Origin: Pseudomonas sp. 14P_8.1_Bac3
GTDB lineage: Bacteria; Pseudomonadota; Gammaproteobacteria; Pseudomonadales; Pseudomonadaceae
Length of the DNA stretch: 64,000 nucleotides
Assembly (NCBI RefSeq): GCF_025466085.1
Contig: NZ_JANLOD010000018.1
Location: 124,001 to 188,000, forward strand
Direction: 5' to 3'
The notes under the pieces: generated by a model
Told to the model about the DNA's origin: nothing
What the model saw: only the letters and a program-made list of their open reading frames with translations
Database searches by the model: none
Program-made: the position numbers and the translations under genes
In this document: one piece after another, positions 39,724 to 48,306 of the stretch
Numbering within the stretch: the first letter of the stretch is position 1
How the letters are laid out: each line of letters begins with the position of its first letter

Positions 39724-41094
39724 ATGACCACACCACGTGAAACCCGCGACTACCAGGCCGCCGATGCTGCGCACCACATTCACGCCTTCGTCGACCAGAA
39801 AGCGCTCAACGATGAAGGGCCGCGGGTGATGGTCCGCGGCGAGCGCCTGCACCTGTGGGACAACGATGGTCGGCGTTACCTCGATGGCATGTCCGGGTTG
39901 TGGTGCACCAACCTCGGTTACGGGCGCAAGGACCTGGCCGCGGCGGCCACTCAACAGCTTGAGCAGCTGCCGTACTACAACATGTTTTTCCACACCACCC
40001 ATCCGCAGGTGATCGAGCTGTCCGAGCTGCTGTTCAGCCTGTTGCCGGGGCACTACAGCCACGCGATCTACACCAACTCCGGGTCCGAAGCCAACGAGGT
40101 GCTGATCCGCACCGTGCGCCGTTACTGGCAGGTGCTGGGCAAGCCCGAGAAGAAAATCATGATCGGCCGCTGGAACGGTTACCACGGCTCGACCTTGGCG
40201 GCGACGGCGCTCGGCGGCATGAAGTTCATGCACGAAATGGGCGGCATGATCCCGGACATCGAACACATCGACGAGCCGTATTACTTCGCCCACGAAGGCA
40301 ACCTGACTCCCGCCGAATTCGGTCTGCGGGCGGCGCAGCAACTGGAAGCGAAGATCCTCGAACTGGGCGCCGACAAGGTTGCCGGGTTCATCGCCGAACC
40401 GTTCCAGGGCGCCGGCGGCATGATTTTCCCGCCGGAAAGTTACTGGCCGGAAATCCAGCGCATCTGCCGTAAATACGACGTGCTGCTGTGCGCCGACGAA
40501 GTGATCGGCGGCTTCGGTCGCACCGGCGAATGGTTCGCCCATGAACACTTCGGTTTCGAGCCGGACACCCTGTCGATCGCCAAGGGCCTGACCTCTGGTT
40601 ACATCCCCATGGGCGGGTTGGTCCTGTCGAAGAAAATGGCGCAGGTGCTGGTGGAGCAAGGCGGCGTGTTCGCCCACGGCCTGACCTATTCCGGGCACCC
40701 GGTGGCGGCGGCGGTGGCCATCGCCAATCTCAAGGCCTTGCGCGACGAAGGCGTGGTGACGCGGGTCAAGGACGACATCGGGCCGTACCTGCAGCAATGC
40801 TTGCGCGAGGTGTTTGGCAATCACCCGTTGGTGGGGGATATCCAGGGTGTCGGGATGGTCGCGGCGCTGCAATTGGCCGAGGACAAGACCAGCCGCAAGC
40901 GTTTTGCCAACGAGAACGACATCGCCTGGCGCTGCCGCACGATTGGTTTCGAAGAAGGGGTGATTATTCGCTCCACGTTGGGGCGGATGATCATGGCGCC
41001 GGCGCTGATTGCCAGTCGTGAGGAGGTGGATGAGCTGGTGGGCAAGACCTTGAAAGCGCTGGACCGGACGGCGCAGGAATACGGTCGGCTGTGA
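39724..41094 (+). CDS. Class III omega-aminotransferase, SpuC-like
   Basis: PLP-dependent aminotransferase of 456 residues. SGSEANEV (119-126), YHGSTLA, the PLP-contacting Asp258 (CADEVIGGFGRTG) and Lys287 (SIAKGLTSGYIPMGG) are intact. It resembles SpuC, the putrescine:pyruvate aminotransferase, and related taurine or beta-alanine:pyruvate enzymes. With the preceding dehydrogenase it would turn a terminal amine into a carboxylic acid. A ribosome site GGAG lies ahead of the ATG. A REPIN follows. Confidence 0.9.
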   Translation: MTTPRETRDYQAADAAHHIHAFVDQKALNDEGPRVMVRGERLHLWDNDGRRYLDGMSGLWCTNLGYGRKDLAAAATQQLEQLPYYNMFFHTTHPQVIELSELLFSLLPGHYSHAIYTNSGSEANEVLIRTVRRYWQVLGKPEKKIMIGRWNGYHGSTLAATALGGMKFMHEMGGMIPDIEHIDEPYYFAHEGNLTPAEFGLRAAQQLEAKILELGADKVAGFIAEPFQGAGGMIFPPESYWPEIQRICRKYDVLLCADEVIGGFGRTGEWFAHEHFGFEPDTLSIAKGLTSGYIPMGGLVLSKKMAQVLVEQGGVFAHGLTYSGHPVAAAVAIANLKALRDEGVVTRVKDDIGPYLQQCLREVFGNHPLVGDIQGVGMVAALQLAEDKTSRKRFANENDIAWRCRTIGFEEGVIIRSTLGRMIMAPALIASREEVDELVGKTLKALDRTAQEYGRL

Positions 41095-41117
41095 TTTTTT
41101 AGCGTTCTTGCGGGCCT

Positions 41118-41192
41118 CATCGCGAGCAGGCTCGCTCCCACATTGGATCTGTGTTGATCACACATCCCCTGTGGGAGCGAGCCTGCTCGCGA
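41118..41192. repeat. REPIN, GAGCCTGC type
   Basis: CATCGCGAGCAGGCTCGCTC on the left and TGTGGGAGCGAGCCTGCTCG on the right. It separates the aminotransferase gene from the ABC transporter promoter region and lies outside that gene's real coding sequence. Confidence 0.88.
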
Positions 41193-41474
41193 ATCCCATG
41201 GCCGATTCAGCACACCTTTCATGTTTTGCACCCAGCCCGTGCACCCCCGCCAACCCCGCCCTTTTACGGCGCACGCTACCCAGTTTTTTCATCACTCCCA
41301 TCGACATATTTCCTAATTTTCCTAATCCCGGCCTTGGTCCAACATCGACTTCGCCAGTCAGCCGAATGCTGCCCACCCCAACGTCCAGCAGAGACCGCAG
41401 GTAGCAGCGCTTGTCCCGGCCCGCTGGCCGTACTGCCCATGACAAAACTAAATCAACAGCTTTGGGAGTGCTCC
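41193..41474. other. Leader region of the ABC transporter operon
   Basis: About 280 bp without a gene. It contains motif copy B (41279-41330), a pyrimidine-rich segment and the GGGAGTG ribosome site at its end. The open frame through here translates a REPIN and has no plausible start, so it is not coding. Confidence 0.6.
41279..41330 (+). promoter_or_regulatory. Bipartite motif upstream of the ABC transporter operon (copy B)
   Basis: CCCAGTTTTTTCAT (41279-41292), 11 bases, then ACAT with tandem ATTTCCTA/ATTTTCCTA (41304-41325) and CCCGGCC. The first 14 bases are identical to copy A at 38090, and the gap is identical. It is about 145-195 bases before the substrate-binding-protein gene. Confidence 0.6.
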
Positions 41475-42461
41475 ATGATCAAGTCCTTGCTTACCCGCGT
41501 TGCTCATCCACTGGCGATCACCGCCATTGCCGCCACGGTCGCCACCAGCGCCCAGGCCGGCACCCTGTCCATCGGCCATACCACCTGGGTCGGTTACGGC
41601 ACGCTCTACCTGGCCCAGGACCTGGGCTACTTCAAGGAGAACGGCCTGACCGTCGAATTGCCCGTGGTCGAAGAGGCTTCGATGTACATGGCCGCGCAAG
41701 CGTCGGGCGAGTTGTCGGGCTCGGCGTCGACCATCGATGAAGTGCTCAAGTACCGCCCGCAGTTCTGCTTCAAGGCCGTTGCTGCGCTGGATGACAGCCA
41801 CGGCGGCGACGGCGTGCTGGTGGGCAAGGACGTCAAAAGCCTGCAGGAACTGAAAGGCAAGGCCGTGGCGGTCAACGAAGGCTCGACGTCGCAGTTCTGG
41901 CTCTCGTACCTGCTGAAAAAACACGGCATGAGCATGAGCGACATCACCGTGCAGAACATGACCGCGGACGATGCCGCCACCGCGTTCATCGCCGGTCGTG
42001 TGCCGGCCGCCGTGACCTGGGAACCGCACCTGTCGATGGTGCGCAGCAAGCAGCAGGGCAAGGTGCTGATCGACAGCAGCAGTACGCCGGGAGTGATCGT
42101 CGACGTGGTCGCGCTCAACTGCTCGGTCATCGAGAAGCAGCCGGAAGACGTCAAGGCCCTGGTCGCCGGCCTGTATAAAGCGGTGCAGTACACCAAGGAT
42201 CATCCGCAGGAAGCCTACAAAATCATGGCCAAGGGCGTTGGCGGTTACCTCGCCGATCCGAAGGAACTCGAAGCGGCCGCCCAGGGCGTGCGCTTCTACG
42301 ATCAGGCCATGAGCGAAAAACTCCTCGGCTCGCCGGGCAAGCCGGGCGACAGCGAACCGCTGATCAAACTGGCCAATGAAACCGCCAGTGAACTGCAGGG
42401 CAAACCCTACAACGTCAGCAATGACGACCTGATCGACAACCGTTTCGTCACCCCGCTGTAG
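41475..42461 (+). CDS. NitT/TauT-family ABC substrate-binding protein
   Basis: Periplasmic binding protein of 328 residues with a Sec signal peptide ending SAQAG (about residue 28). The domain (NMT1/SsuA-like) starts SIGHTTWVGYGTLYLAQDLGYFKE, with key motif TTWVGYGTLYLAQ, then LKGKAVAVNEGSTSQFWL and AVTWEPHLSM. Relatives bind nitrate, sulfonates, taurine or thiamine precursors; the ligand here is unknown. GGGAGTG precedes the ATG at 41475. It is first in the binding protein-permease-ATPase operon. Confidence 0.92.
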   Translation: MIKSLLTRVAHPLAITAIAATVATSAQAGTLSIGHTTWVGYGTLYLAQDLGYFKENGLTVELPVVEEASMYMAAQASGELSGSASTIDEVLKYRPQFCFKAVAALDDSHGGDGVLVGKDVKSLQELKGKAVAVNEGSTSQFWLSYLLKKHGMSMSDITVQNMTADDAATAFIAGRVPAAVTWEPHLSMVRSKQQGKVLIDSSSTPGVIVDVVALNCSVIEKQPEDVKALVAGLYKAVQYTKDHPQEAYKIMAKGVGGYLADPKELEAAAQGVRFYDQAMSEKLLGSPGKPGDSEPLIKLANETASELQGKPYNVSNDDLIDNRFVTPL

Positions 42462-42470
42462 GAGGTTGGC

Positions 42471-43274
42471 ATGTTCAAGCGCAATTCATGGCTGAGCCGC
42501 TGCATCACACCCAAGACCGGTTTGCCGGTCTCGGTGATCTGGAGCGCCAGCGGCCTGGCCTGGGTGTTGTTGGTCGGCCTGTGGGCCGGGTTGTCGTACG
42601 GCGGCGTGGTGCCGGGCATGTTCCTGCCGACACCGGGCGCGGTGTTCGACGCCGCCGTGCGCCTGAGCCGCGACGGCACCCTCGGTGTCCACGTGTGGGC
42701 CAGCCTCGAAGTGGTGATGGTCGGCTTCATCGTCTCCTCGCTGGTGGCGGTGCCGCTGGGGTTATTGATGGGCAGCTTCCGCATCGTCCAGGCGTTCCTC
42801 GAGCCGATGGTCAACTTCATCCGCTACCTGCCGGTGACTTCGTTCGTGCCGCTGTTCATTTTGTGGATCGGCATCGGTTTGGAACAGCGGGTCTCGGTGA
42901 TCATCTTCGGCGTGTTTTTCCAGCAACTGGTGATGATCGCGGACGTGTCCAAAGGCATCTCCAAGGACCTGATCAACGCGTCTTACACGCTGGGTTCGAA
43001 CCGCCGTGACGCGGTGCTGCACGTGATCGCCCCGGCCTCGCTGCCCGGCGTGCTCGACACCTTGCGCGTGACCATGGGATGGGCCTGGACGTACCTGGTG
43101 GTCGCCGAGCTGGTCGCCGCGTCCAGCGGCCTGGGTTACCTGAGCCTCAAAGCCATGCGCGGCTTTCAGGTGGACGTGATTTTCCTCGCCATCGCGATCA
43201 TCGGCCTGCTGGGCCTGGTCACCGATCAACTGTTCCGTTTCCTTCGCTTGAGGATTGCCGCATGGGCTCAGTAA
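42471..43274 (+). CDS. ABC transporter permease, NitT/TauT family
   Basis: A 267-residue inner-membrane permease with about six helices. The EAA-type loop contacting the ATPase is INASYTLGSNRRDAVLHVIAPASLPGVLD (core GSNRRDAVLHVIAPASLP). The N-terminus before the first helix is basic. It starts 9 bases after the binding-protein gene and overlaps the ATPase gene by 13 bases, so the three are one operon. Confidence 0.93.
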   Translation: MFKRNSWLSRCITPKTGLPVSVIWSASGLAWVLLVGLWAGLSYGGVVPGMFLPTPGAVFDAAVRLSRDGTLGVHVWASLEVVMVGFIVSSLVAVPLGLLMGSFRIVQAFLEPMVNFIRYLPVTSFVPLFILWIGIGLEQRVSVIIFGVFFQQLVMIADVSKGISKDLINASYTLGSNRRDAVLHVIAPASLPGVLDTLRVTMGWAWTYLVVAELVAASSGLGYLSLKAMRGFQVDVIFLAIAIIGLLGLVTDQLFRFLRLRIAAWAQ

Positions 43275-44098
43275 CCGCCGTCAACCCACGTTTCGTCGCG
43301 CCGATGGCCACTGCGACCCCCACCGCGCCACGCCTGCAGGTGGACAAGGTCAGCCTGCGGTATCAGAAGCCGGACGGCGGTGTGTTCACCGCGCTGGATC
43401 AGGTGTCGTTCGAGGTGCCGGATCAGCAGTTCGCTGTGCTGGTCGGGCCATCGGGCTGCGGCAAGTCGAGTCTGCTGTACCTCACCGCCGGGCTGAATGA
43501 ACCCACCGAAGGCGAAATCTACGTCGGCGGCCAGCAAGTGCAGGGGCCTGGCGCGGATCGCGGCATGGTGTTCCAGAGCTACACGCTGTTTCCGTGGCTG
43601 ACCGTGCGGCAGAACGTCGAGTTCGGCCTCAAGCGCCGCGGCATGGCGGCGGCGCAGCGCAAGGAAATCGTCGATTACTACGTCAATGAAGTCGGTCTGA
43701 CCGGGTTCGCCGACAACTACGCCAAGCAACTGTCCGGCGGCATGATGCAGCGCGTGGCCATCGCCCGGGCGCTGGCCAACGACCCGCAGATTTTGCTGAT
43801 GGACGAACCCTTCGGCGCCCTCGACAGCCAGACGCGCCTGCAGATGCAGCAGCTGTTGTTGCGGGTGTGGGGCAACAGCAAGAAGACCGTGTTGTTCGTG
43901 ACCCACGATATCGACGAGGCGATTTTATTGGGTGACCGCGTCTACGTGATGGGCGCACGGCCGGGGCGGATCAAGCAGATTCTGGACGTGCCGATCGAGC
44001 GCCCACGGACCCTGGACATGGTCATGGAACGCTCGTTTATCGAGATGAAACGCAATATTTTCGGGCTGCTGCATGATGATCTGGAGGAGGTGCATTGA
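43262..44098 (+). CDS. ABC transporter ATP-binding protein, NitT/TauT family
   Basis: A 278-residue ATPase: Walker A GPSGCGKSS, Q-loop VFQSYTLFPWLT, signature LSGGMMQR, Walker B ILLMDEPFGALD, switch His in FVTHDIDEA. The chosen ATG at 43262 overlaps the permease stop; earlier in-frame starts lie within the permease gene. It powers import of the unknown ligand of the preceding binding protein. Confidence 0.94.
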   Translation: MGSVTAVNPRFVAPMATATPTAPRLQVDKVSLRYQKPDGGVFTALDQVSFEVPDQQFAVLVGPSGCGKSSLLYLTAGLNEPTEGEIYVGGQQVQGPGADRGMVFQSYTLFPWLTVRQNVEFGLKRRGMAAAQRKEIVDYYVNEVGLTGFADNYAKQLSGGMMQRVAIARALANDPQILLMDEPFGALDSQTRLQMQQLLLRVWGNSKKTVLFVTHDIDEAILLGDRVYVMGARPGRIKQILDVPIERPRTLDMVMERSFIEMKRNIFGLLHDDLEEVH

Positions 44099-44110
44099 CC
44101 GTGCACCGTC

Positions 44111-44204
44111 CCTGTGGGAGCGGGCTTGCTCGCGAAGGCGGTGTGTCAGTCGACATCAATGTTGAGGGGGCAATGGCCTTCGCGAGCAAGCCCGCTCCCA
44201 CAGG
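44111..44204. repeat. REPIN, GGGCTTGC type
   Basis: CCTGTGGGAGCGGGCTTGCT on the left and its reverse complement on the right; spacer with GGTGTGTCAGTCGACAT. Between the convergent ABC ATPase and nuclease-family genes. Confidence 0.9.
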
Positions 44205-44221
44205 TTTTGTGTACGGCTGAA

Positions 44222-45301
44222 CTACGGCGCGGCCGGTAGCAGGAATCTGGCAATCACCGGCAAATGATCGGAGATCCGCAAGGTATCGTCCTGCCGCACC
44301 ATCGCCTCGACCCGCTTGATCCGCGGGCTGTAGAACTGGTAATCGACGGTCCGGTCCGGGCCGTTCAGCCCCGGGTCATTCGGGTAATGGGTCAGCCAAC
44401 GCGCCCGATCGATACCGCCGGCTTCATCGTTGGTCGGGATCATCGGGTACTTGTCCCACAACACGTGCAGCGCGCTGTCGGCGGAGTAGGGCGTGCGTTG
44501 CTCGGTGGGCAAACGTCGATACTGTCCCAGCGGCAACAGGTTGAAGTCGCCACCGATCAGCCACGGCGTGCCGCGGCTTTCGTATTTGTCGAGCACCTTG
44601 GCGACAGCGGCCACCTGGGCTTGCAGCGAGTCGTCGGGCTGCATGACGCGGTCCAGGTGGGTGTTGAGCACCGCCATCTGGCCACCATCGCTCAAGGGCA
44701 GGTAACTCACCAGCAAGGCGTTTTTCGGGTTGAACTGACGGCTGATGAAATTGGCCGGGGCGACCGGCAGCTGCAGGCGTTCGGCGTGCTCGATCTGGTA
44801 GCGGCTGAGGGTCGCCAGTTGCCGGCCGACGCTGCCGAAGATGTGCGGCTGCGGAACGAAATCGGCTTTCCAGTCGTAGGCGCGGGCGCTGCACGGATAC
44901 AGGTCGGCGACCCGTTCCTGGAGCAGTTTGAACTGGTTCTGGTAATCGCTGGCCTTGGCGCCGTCATCGAGTTCCTGCAGCAGGACGATGTCCGGGTTCT
45001 CGTCACGGATCACCCGCGCCACTTCATCGAGGCTGAAGGCCATGTCGGCGGGGGTCGGTTGTTCGTCGGTGCCCGCTGCCAAGTCGTTCCAGAACACGTA
45101 GCGTTTCCCCGCCAGGTACTGCACGTTCCAGCTCATGACTTTCAGCGCCTGACCGGGCACCAGGGTCGGTGCCTCAGCATTGCAGCTGACCGGCAGGACT
45201 TCCTTGGCCCCGGGGCGCCAGGTCAGGCTGTAGATCAGCAGGGCGAGCAAGACGATCACACTCAACAGGCCCAGCAGGGTGTAGCGCAGTAGACGGGTCA
45301 T
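44222..45301 (-). CDS. Membrane-anchored endonuclease/exonuclease/phosphatase-family protein
   Basis: A 359-residue protein with one N-terminal membrane helix (YTLLGLLSVIVLLALLIYSL) and an EEP-fold domain facing the periplasm. Motifs: MSWNVQYLAG, the catalytic Glu in IVLLQELDDG, NTHLDRV, GGDFNLLPLG and the terminal His in RISDHLPVIA. The family includes DNases, phosphodiesterases and sphingomyelinases; the periplasmic location argues against DNA repair. The ATG at 45301 is used; an upstream in-frame ATG at 45340 adds residues before the helix. Confidence 0.85.
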   Translation of the reverse strand: MTRLLRYTLLGLLSVIVLLALLIYSLTWRPGAKEVLPVSCNAEAPTLVPGQALKVMSWNVQYLAGKRYVFWNDLAAGTDEQPTPADMAFSLDEVARVIRDENPDIVLLQELDDGAKASDYQNQFKLLQERVADLYPCSARAYDWKADFVPQPHIFGSVGRQLATLSRYQIEHAERLQLPVAPANFISRQFNPKNALLVSYLPLSDGGQMAVLNTHLDRVMQPDDSLQAQVAAVAKVLDKYESRGTPWLIGGDFNLLPLGQYRRLPTEQRTPYSADSALHVLWDKYPMIPTNDEAGGIDRARWLTHYPNDPGLNGPDRTVDYQFYSPRIKRVEAMVRQDDTLRISDHLPVIARFLLPAAP

Positions 45302-45367
45302 GGCTCGGCTTATGGCGTTACAAAAGAGGGTTCCGAGCATAACCGAGCGCAGCGCCGAAGCCCACGC

Positions 45368-46042
45368 TTACAGCGGGCGGTCGATTTGCTCGGGGGCATC
45401 GTCGATCAGCATGAACAAGCGGAACAACACCACGCTGGTGAACAGCTGCAAAAAGCTGTGCGCGCTGTCGAGCAGCAGGGAAATCACCGGGTTCTGCGGC
45501 TCCGGATACAGTTGCAGAGTCAAGCCCTTGAGCACCCACAACGGCCCCATCACACAGAGAATGCACACCAGGATGCGCAGGAAATGGCCGCGGGTCAGGC
45601 GCAGGCTGGCCTTCATCGCCGTCAGTGGCGCCATGCCGCGCAGCACCAGCAGGTATTCGCCAAAGGACAGCACCACCATCAGCCAGATACCCGGCAGGAA
45701 GTACAACGACAAGCCCAGCAGAATCAGCAAGGTGTTGAGCGCCGTCAGCAGGGCAAAGCGCGGCCACAGATAGGCAGCCCTCGCCAGCAGATCGCGGTTG
45801 CGCGGTGATTCACCCCGACTGCGTGCATCGAGAAACAGGATCAGCGCGGCGGTGTACAGCGGATACACCAGCAGGCCGACGATGACGCTGATGCCGGGGA
45901 AACTGTCCGGATCGGTGGAGCGATCGACCATTTGCTGCAGCAGCGCTTCGAAAATCACCAGCGGCAGGCACAACTGCACGATCTGGCCCAGATTGCGTTT
46001 GAAGAAATACAGAGAGTCACGCAGTACGTCGAACGGATTCAT
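45368..46042 (-). CDS. YciC-like membrane protein
   Basis: A 224-residue inner-membrane protein with about five or six helices (for example VIVGLLVYPLYTAALILFL and LLGLSLYFLPGIWLMVVLSF). It fits the YciC/UPF0259 family, whose function is unknown. It starts MNPFDVLRDSLYFFKRNLGQI, a typical N-terminus of this family. It lies upstream of the EEP-family gene (66-bp gap, same strand) and may be co-transcribed. Confidence 0.82.
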   Translation of the reverse strand: MNPFDVLRDSLYFFKRNLGQIVQLCLPLVIFEALLQQMVDRSTDPDSFPGISVIVGLLVYPLYTAALILFLDARSRGESPRNRDLLARAAYLWPRFALLTALNTLLILLGLSLYFLPGIWLMVVLSFGEYLLVLRGMAPLTAMKASLRLTRGHFLRILVCILCVMGPLWVLKGLTLQLYPEPQNPVISLLLDSAHSFLQLFTSVVLFRLFMLIDDAPEQIDRPL

Positions 46043-46220
46043 CAGTCGGTATCGCAGGCAATATTCAGTTACTCACTGTAACCGATGATGTATCACAGGG
46101 AGCAAACGTAAACGTTCGGTAAAGGTTATTGAAACAACTTGTTTCAGCCTCCATTAAGGTCAGGCACCGTATCCTCTTTGGAGAAGGGCAACGATTTTCC
46201 CGGCAATCTACGAGGTCGCC

Positions 46221-46967
46221 ATGAACAGCGAAGAACAAACCCTGATCGATGGACTGTTTTCCCGGCTGCAACAGGCCGAAACGGATTCAGCCCCGCGCGA
46301 CGCCCAGGCCGAGGCGCGGATCAAGGAGCACCTGACTCGCCAACCCGCGGCGGGCTACTTCATGACCCAGGCGATTCTGGTGCAAGAGGCCGCGATCAAG
46401 AGCCTCGACGCGCAGAACAAGCAACTCGCCGAGCAAGTCCAGCAATTGCAGGCCGAGTTGCAGGCCGCCAAGGCGCAGACCGCGGCCCCGGCGCCGAGCG
46501 GCGGCGGTTTCCTGTCGAGTATTTTCGGCGGCAGTTCCCGTGACACCCCTGCGCCCAGTGCGCCGCCCTCCAGTGGTGGCTGGCGTGAGCCGGGTCGGCA
46601 GTCGTTCAATTCGCCGCCCCCGCCACAAAACTTTGGTGCACCGCCACCGCCACAGCAGAACTACGCGCCGCAGCAGCCCGTCGGTGGAGGGTTCCTCGGT
46701 GGCGCCCTGAAAACCGCCGCCGGCGTGGCGGGTGGCGTGATGCTGGCACAGGGCATCAGCAGCCTGTTTCACCACAACCAGCAACCGGAAGTGGTTGAAG
46801 TGATCAGGGAAGAGCCGGCTCAGGTCAACGACCAGAGCGGCGGCAACGGTTGGGGCGACGATCAGCGCATGGCTGACAACAGCAGTGATCGGGGCGGTTA
46901 CGCCGATACCGATTACAGCGACGACAGCTCGTCGTTCTTCGGCGACGATGACGATTCCTTCGTCTGA
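46221..46967 (+). CDS. DUF2076 protein
   Basis: A 248-residue protein with an N-terminal coiled region (MNSEEQTLIDGLFSRLQQAE to about 95, including LDAQNKQLAEQVQQLQAEL), a Pro/Ser/Gly-rich middle, a short hydrophobic Gly/Ala stretch (GGFLGGALKTAAGVAGGVML) followed by SSLFHHNQ, and a very acidic C-terminus (DYSDDSSSFFGDDDDSF). This is the DUF2076 architecture; function unknown, possibly periplasmic or ligand-binding. A good ribosome site (ACGAGG) precedes the ATG. A 26-bp palindrome follows the stop. Confidence 0.87.
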   Translation: MNSEEQTLIDGLFSRLQQAETDSAPRDAQAEARIKEHLTRQPAAGYFMTQAILVQEAAIKSLDAQNKQLAEQVQQLQAELQAAKAQTAAPAPSGGGFLSSIFGGSSRDTPAPSAPPSSGGWREPGRQSFNSPPPPQNFGAPPPPQQNYAPQQPVGGGFLGGALKTAAGVAGGVMLAQGISSLFHHNQQPEVVEVIREEPAQVNDQSGGNGWGDDQRMADNSSDRGGYADTDYSDDSSSFFGDDDDSFV

Positions 46968-46977
46968 CACGCCATTC

Positions 46978-47003
46978 GTCCGGAGCGCTGCGGCGCTCCG
47001 GAC
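46978..47003 (+). terminator. Palindrome after the DUF2076 gene
   Basis: GTCCGGAGCGC and GCGCTCCGGAC form a perfect 11-bp stem with a TGCG loop, 10 bases after the stop. Few T residues follow (CGATTATTC), so terminator efficiency is uncertain. Confidence 0.55.
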
Positions 47004-47087
47004 CGATTATTCGCGGAACAATCCTCCAGGCTGGCATACTGGGCCACTTTTCGGGCCCGGTGCCTGATCCTGCCTTGAGGAAAACCG

Positions 47088-47567
47088 GTGAAAAAAATTG
47101 CAGTGTTCGCCGACGTTCAAAACCTCTATTACACCGTGCGTCAGGCCTATGGTTGCCACTTCAACTACGCGGCGCTGTGGGCGGATATCAGCAAACAGGG
47201 CGAAATCGTCGAGGCCTACGCCTACGCGATCGACCGTGGCGACAGCAAGCAGCAGCAGTTCCAGCAGATCCTGCGCAACCTCGGTTTCATCGTGAAGCTC
47301 AAACCCTATATCCAGCGCAGCGACGGCTCGGCCAAGGGTGACTGGGACGTGGGCATCACCCTCGACATCATGGACGCCGCAGACCACGTCGACGAAGTGG
47401 TGCTGGCCTCCGGTGACGGTGATTTCGACATGTTGCTCGAACGCATCATCGCCAAGCACGGCGTGCAGGCCGTGGCCTATGGCGTGCCGGGGCTGACGGC
47501 CAATTCGCTGATCCGCGCCGCCAGTCGCTACGTGCCGATCGAAGGCGCGCTGCTGCTCAAGAATTGA
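47088..47567 (+). CDS. NYN/LabA-like domain protein, putative RNase
   Basis: A 159-residue protein of the NYN (DUF88, LabA/Limkain) group, a PIN-like fold with acidic metal sites. Key segments: AVFADVQNLYY (first Asp), KGDWDVGITLDIMD (second acidic cluster) and LASGDGDFDMLLERI (third). Start is GTG at 47088. Relatives are endoribonucleases, but activity is untested here. It is 22 bp upstream of a DnaQ-like exonuclease gene, so the two are probably one transcript with RNA or DNA as a common substrate class. Confidence 0.88.
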   Translation: MKKIAVFADVQNLYYTVRQAYGCHFNYAALWADISKQGEIVEAYAYAIDRGDSKQQQFQQILRNLGFIVKLKPYIQRSDGSAKGDWDVGITLDIMDAADHVDEVVLASGDGDFDMLLERIIAKHGVQAVAYGVPGLTANSLIRAASRYVPIEGALLLKN

Positions 47568-47589
47568 TTTTTACGGAGTTGAAACAGGT

Positions 47590-48201
47590 TTGGAACGCAT
47601 AGCAGTCATCGACTTTGAAACCACCGGCATCTCCCCCAGCAGCAGCTGCCGCGCTACGGAAATCGCCGTGGTGATCCTTGAACAGGGGCGCATCGTCGAG
47701 CGTTACCAGAGCCTGATGAACGCCGGCGTGCGCGTCCCGGCTTTCATCGAACAGCTCACCGGCATCAGCAACGCCATGCTGCGCACCGCGCCCTCGGCGG
47801 AAAAAGTGATGAACGAGGTCAACGAGTTCGTCGGCTGCACGCCGTTGCTCGCGCACAATGCCGCGTTCGACCAGAAGTTCTGGGACTTCGAACTGGGGCG
47901 AATCAAACGCACACGCCTGCAGAACTTCGCCTGTTCGCTGCTGCTGGCCCGCCGCCTGATGCCCGCCGCGCCGAACCACAAACTCGGCACCCTCACCACC
48001 TTCGCCCAACTGCCCCACACCGGCCAGGCTCACCGGGCCATGGCCGATGCCGAAATGGCGGCCAATCTGACGGCGCACCTGGCGCAGGAGTTGCGGCAGA
48101 AGCACGGGTTGCGCGAGCTGTCCCATGATTTGCTGGTCAGCCTGCAGAAAGTGCCGGCGGCGAAAATCAATGAACACCTCAAGCGCCATCGCGGGTTCTA
48201 A
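47590..48201 (+). CDS. DnaQ-like 3'-5' exonuclease
   Basis: A 203-residue DEDD exonuclease: motif I AVIDFETTGISP (Asp8, Glu10), motif II LLAHNAAFDQKFW, motif III HRAMADAEMAANL (DEDDh type with the His of HRAMAD). It resembles the PolC/epsilon exonuclease domain but lacks polymerase-binding extensions, and adds a C-terminal helical tail. The TTG at 47590 is the only start near the motif-I segment; the spacing from AGG upstream is short, so the start is somewhat uncertain. Second gene after the NYN protein. Confidence 0.87.
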   Translation: MERIAVIDFETTGISPSSSCRATEIAVVILEQGRIVERYQSLMNAGVRVPAFIEQLTGISNAMLRTAPSAEKVMNEVNEFVGCTPLLAHNAAFDQKFWDFELGRIKRTRLQNFACSLLLARRLMPAAPNHKLGTLTTFAQLPHTGQAHRAMADAEMAANLTAHLAQELRQKHGLRELSHDLLVSLQKVPAAKINEHLKRHRGF

Positions 48202-48219
48202 GAACACCTCAAATCAAAG

Positions 48220-48306
48220 GTGGGAGCGGGCTTGCTCGCGAAGGCGGCGTGTCATTCACATTGATGTTGACTGAGGCGCCGCTTTCGCGAGCAAGCCCGC
48301 TCCCAC
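48220..48306. repeat. REPIN, GGGCTTGC type
   Basis: GTGGGAGCGGGCTTGCTCGC on the left and the inverted arm on the right; the spacer GGCGTGTCATTCACATTGATG is of the common type. Between the exonuclease and BRO-N genes. Confidence 0.9.

Noticed and set aside
41151..41474. Upstream extension of the ABC substrate-binding protein
   Set aside because: It would read through a REPIN and bury the signal peptide; the ATG at 41475 with GGGAGTG is correct.
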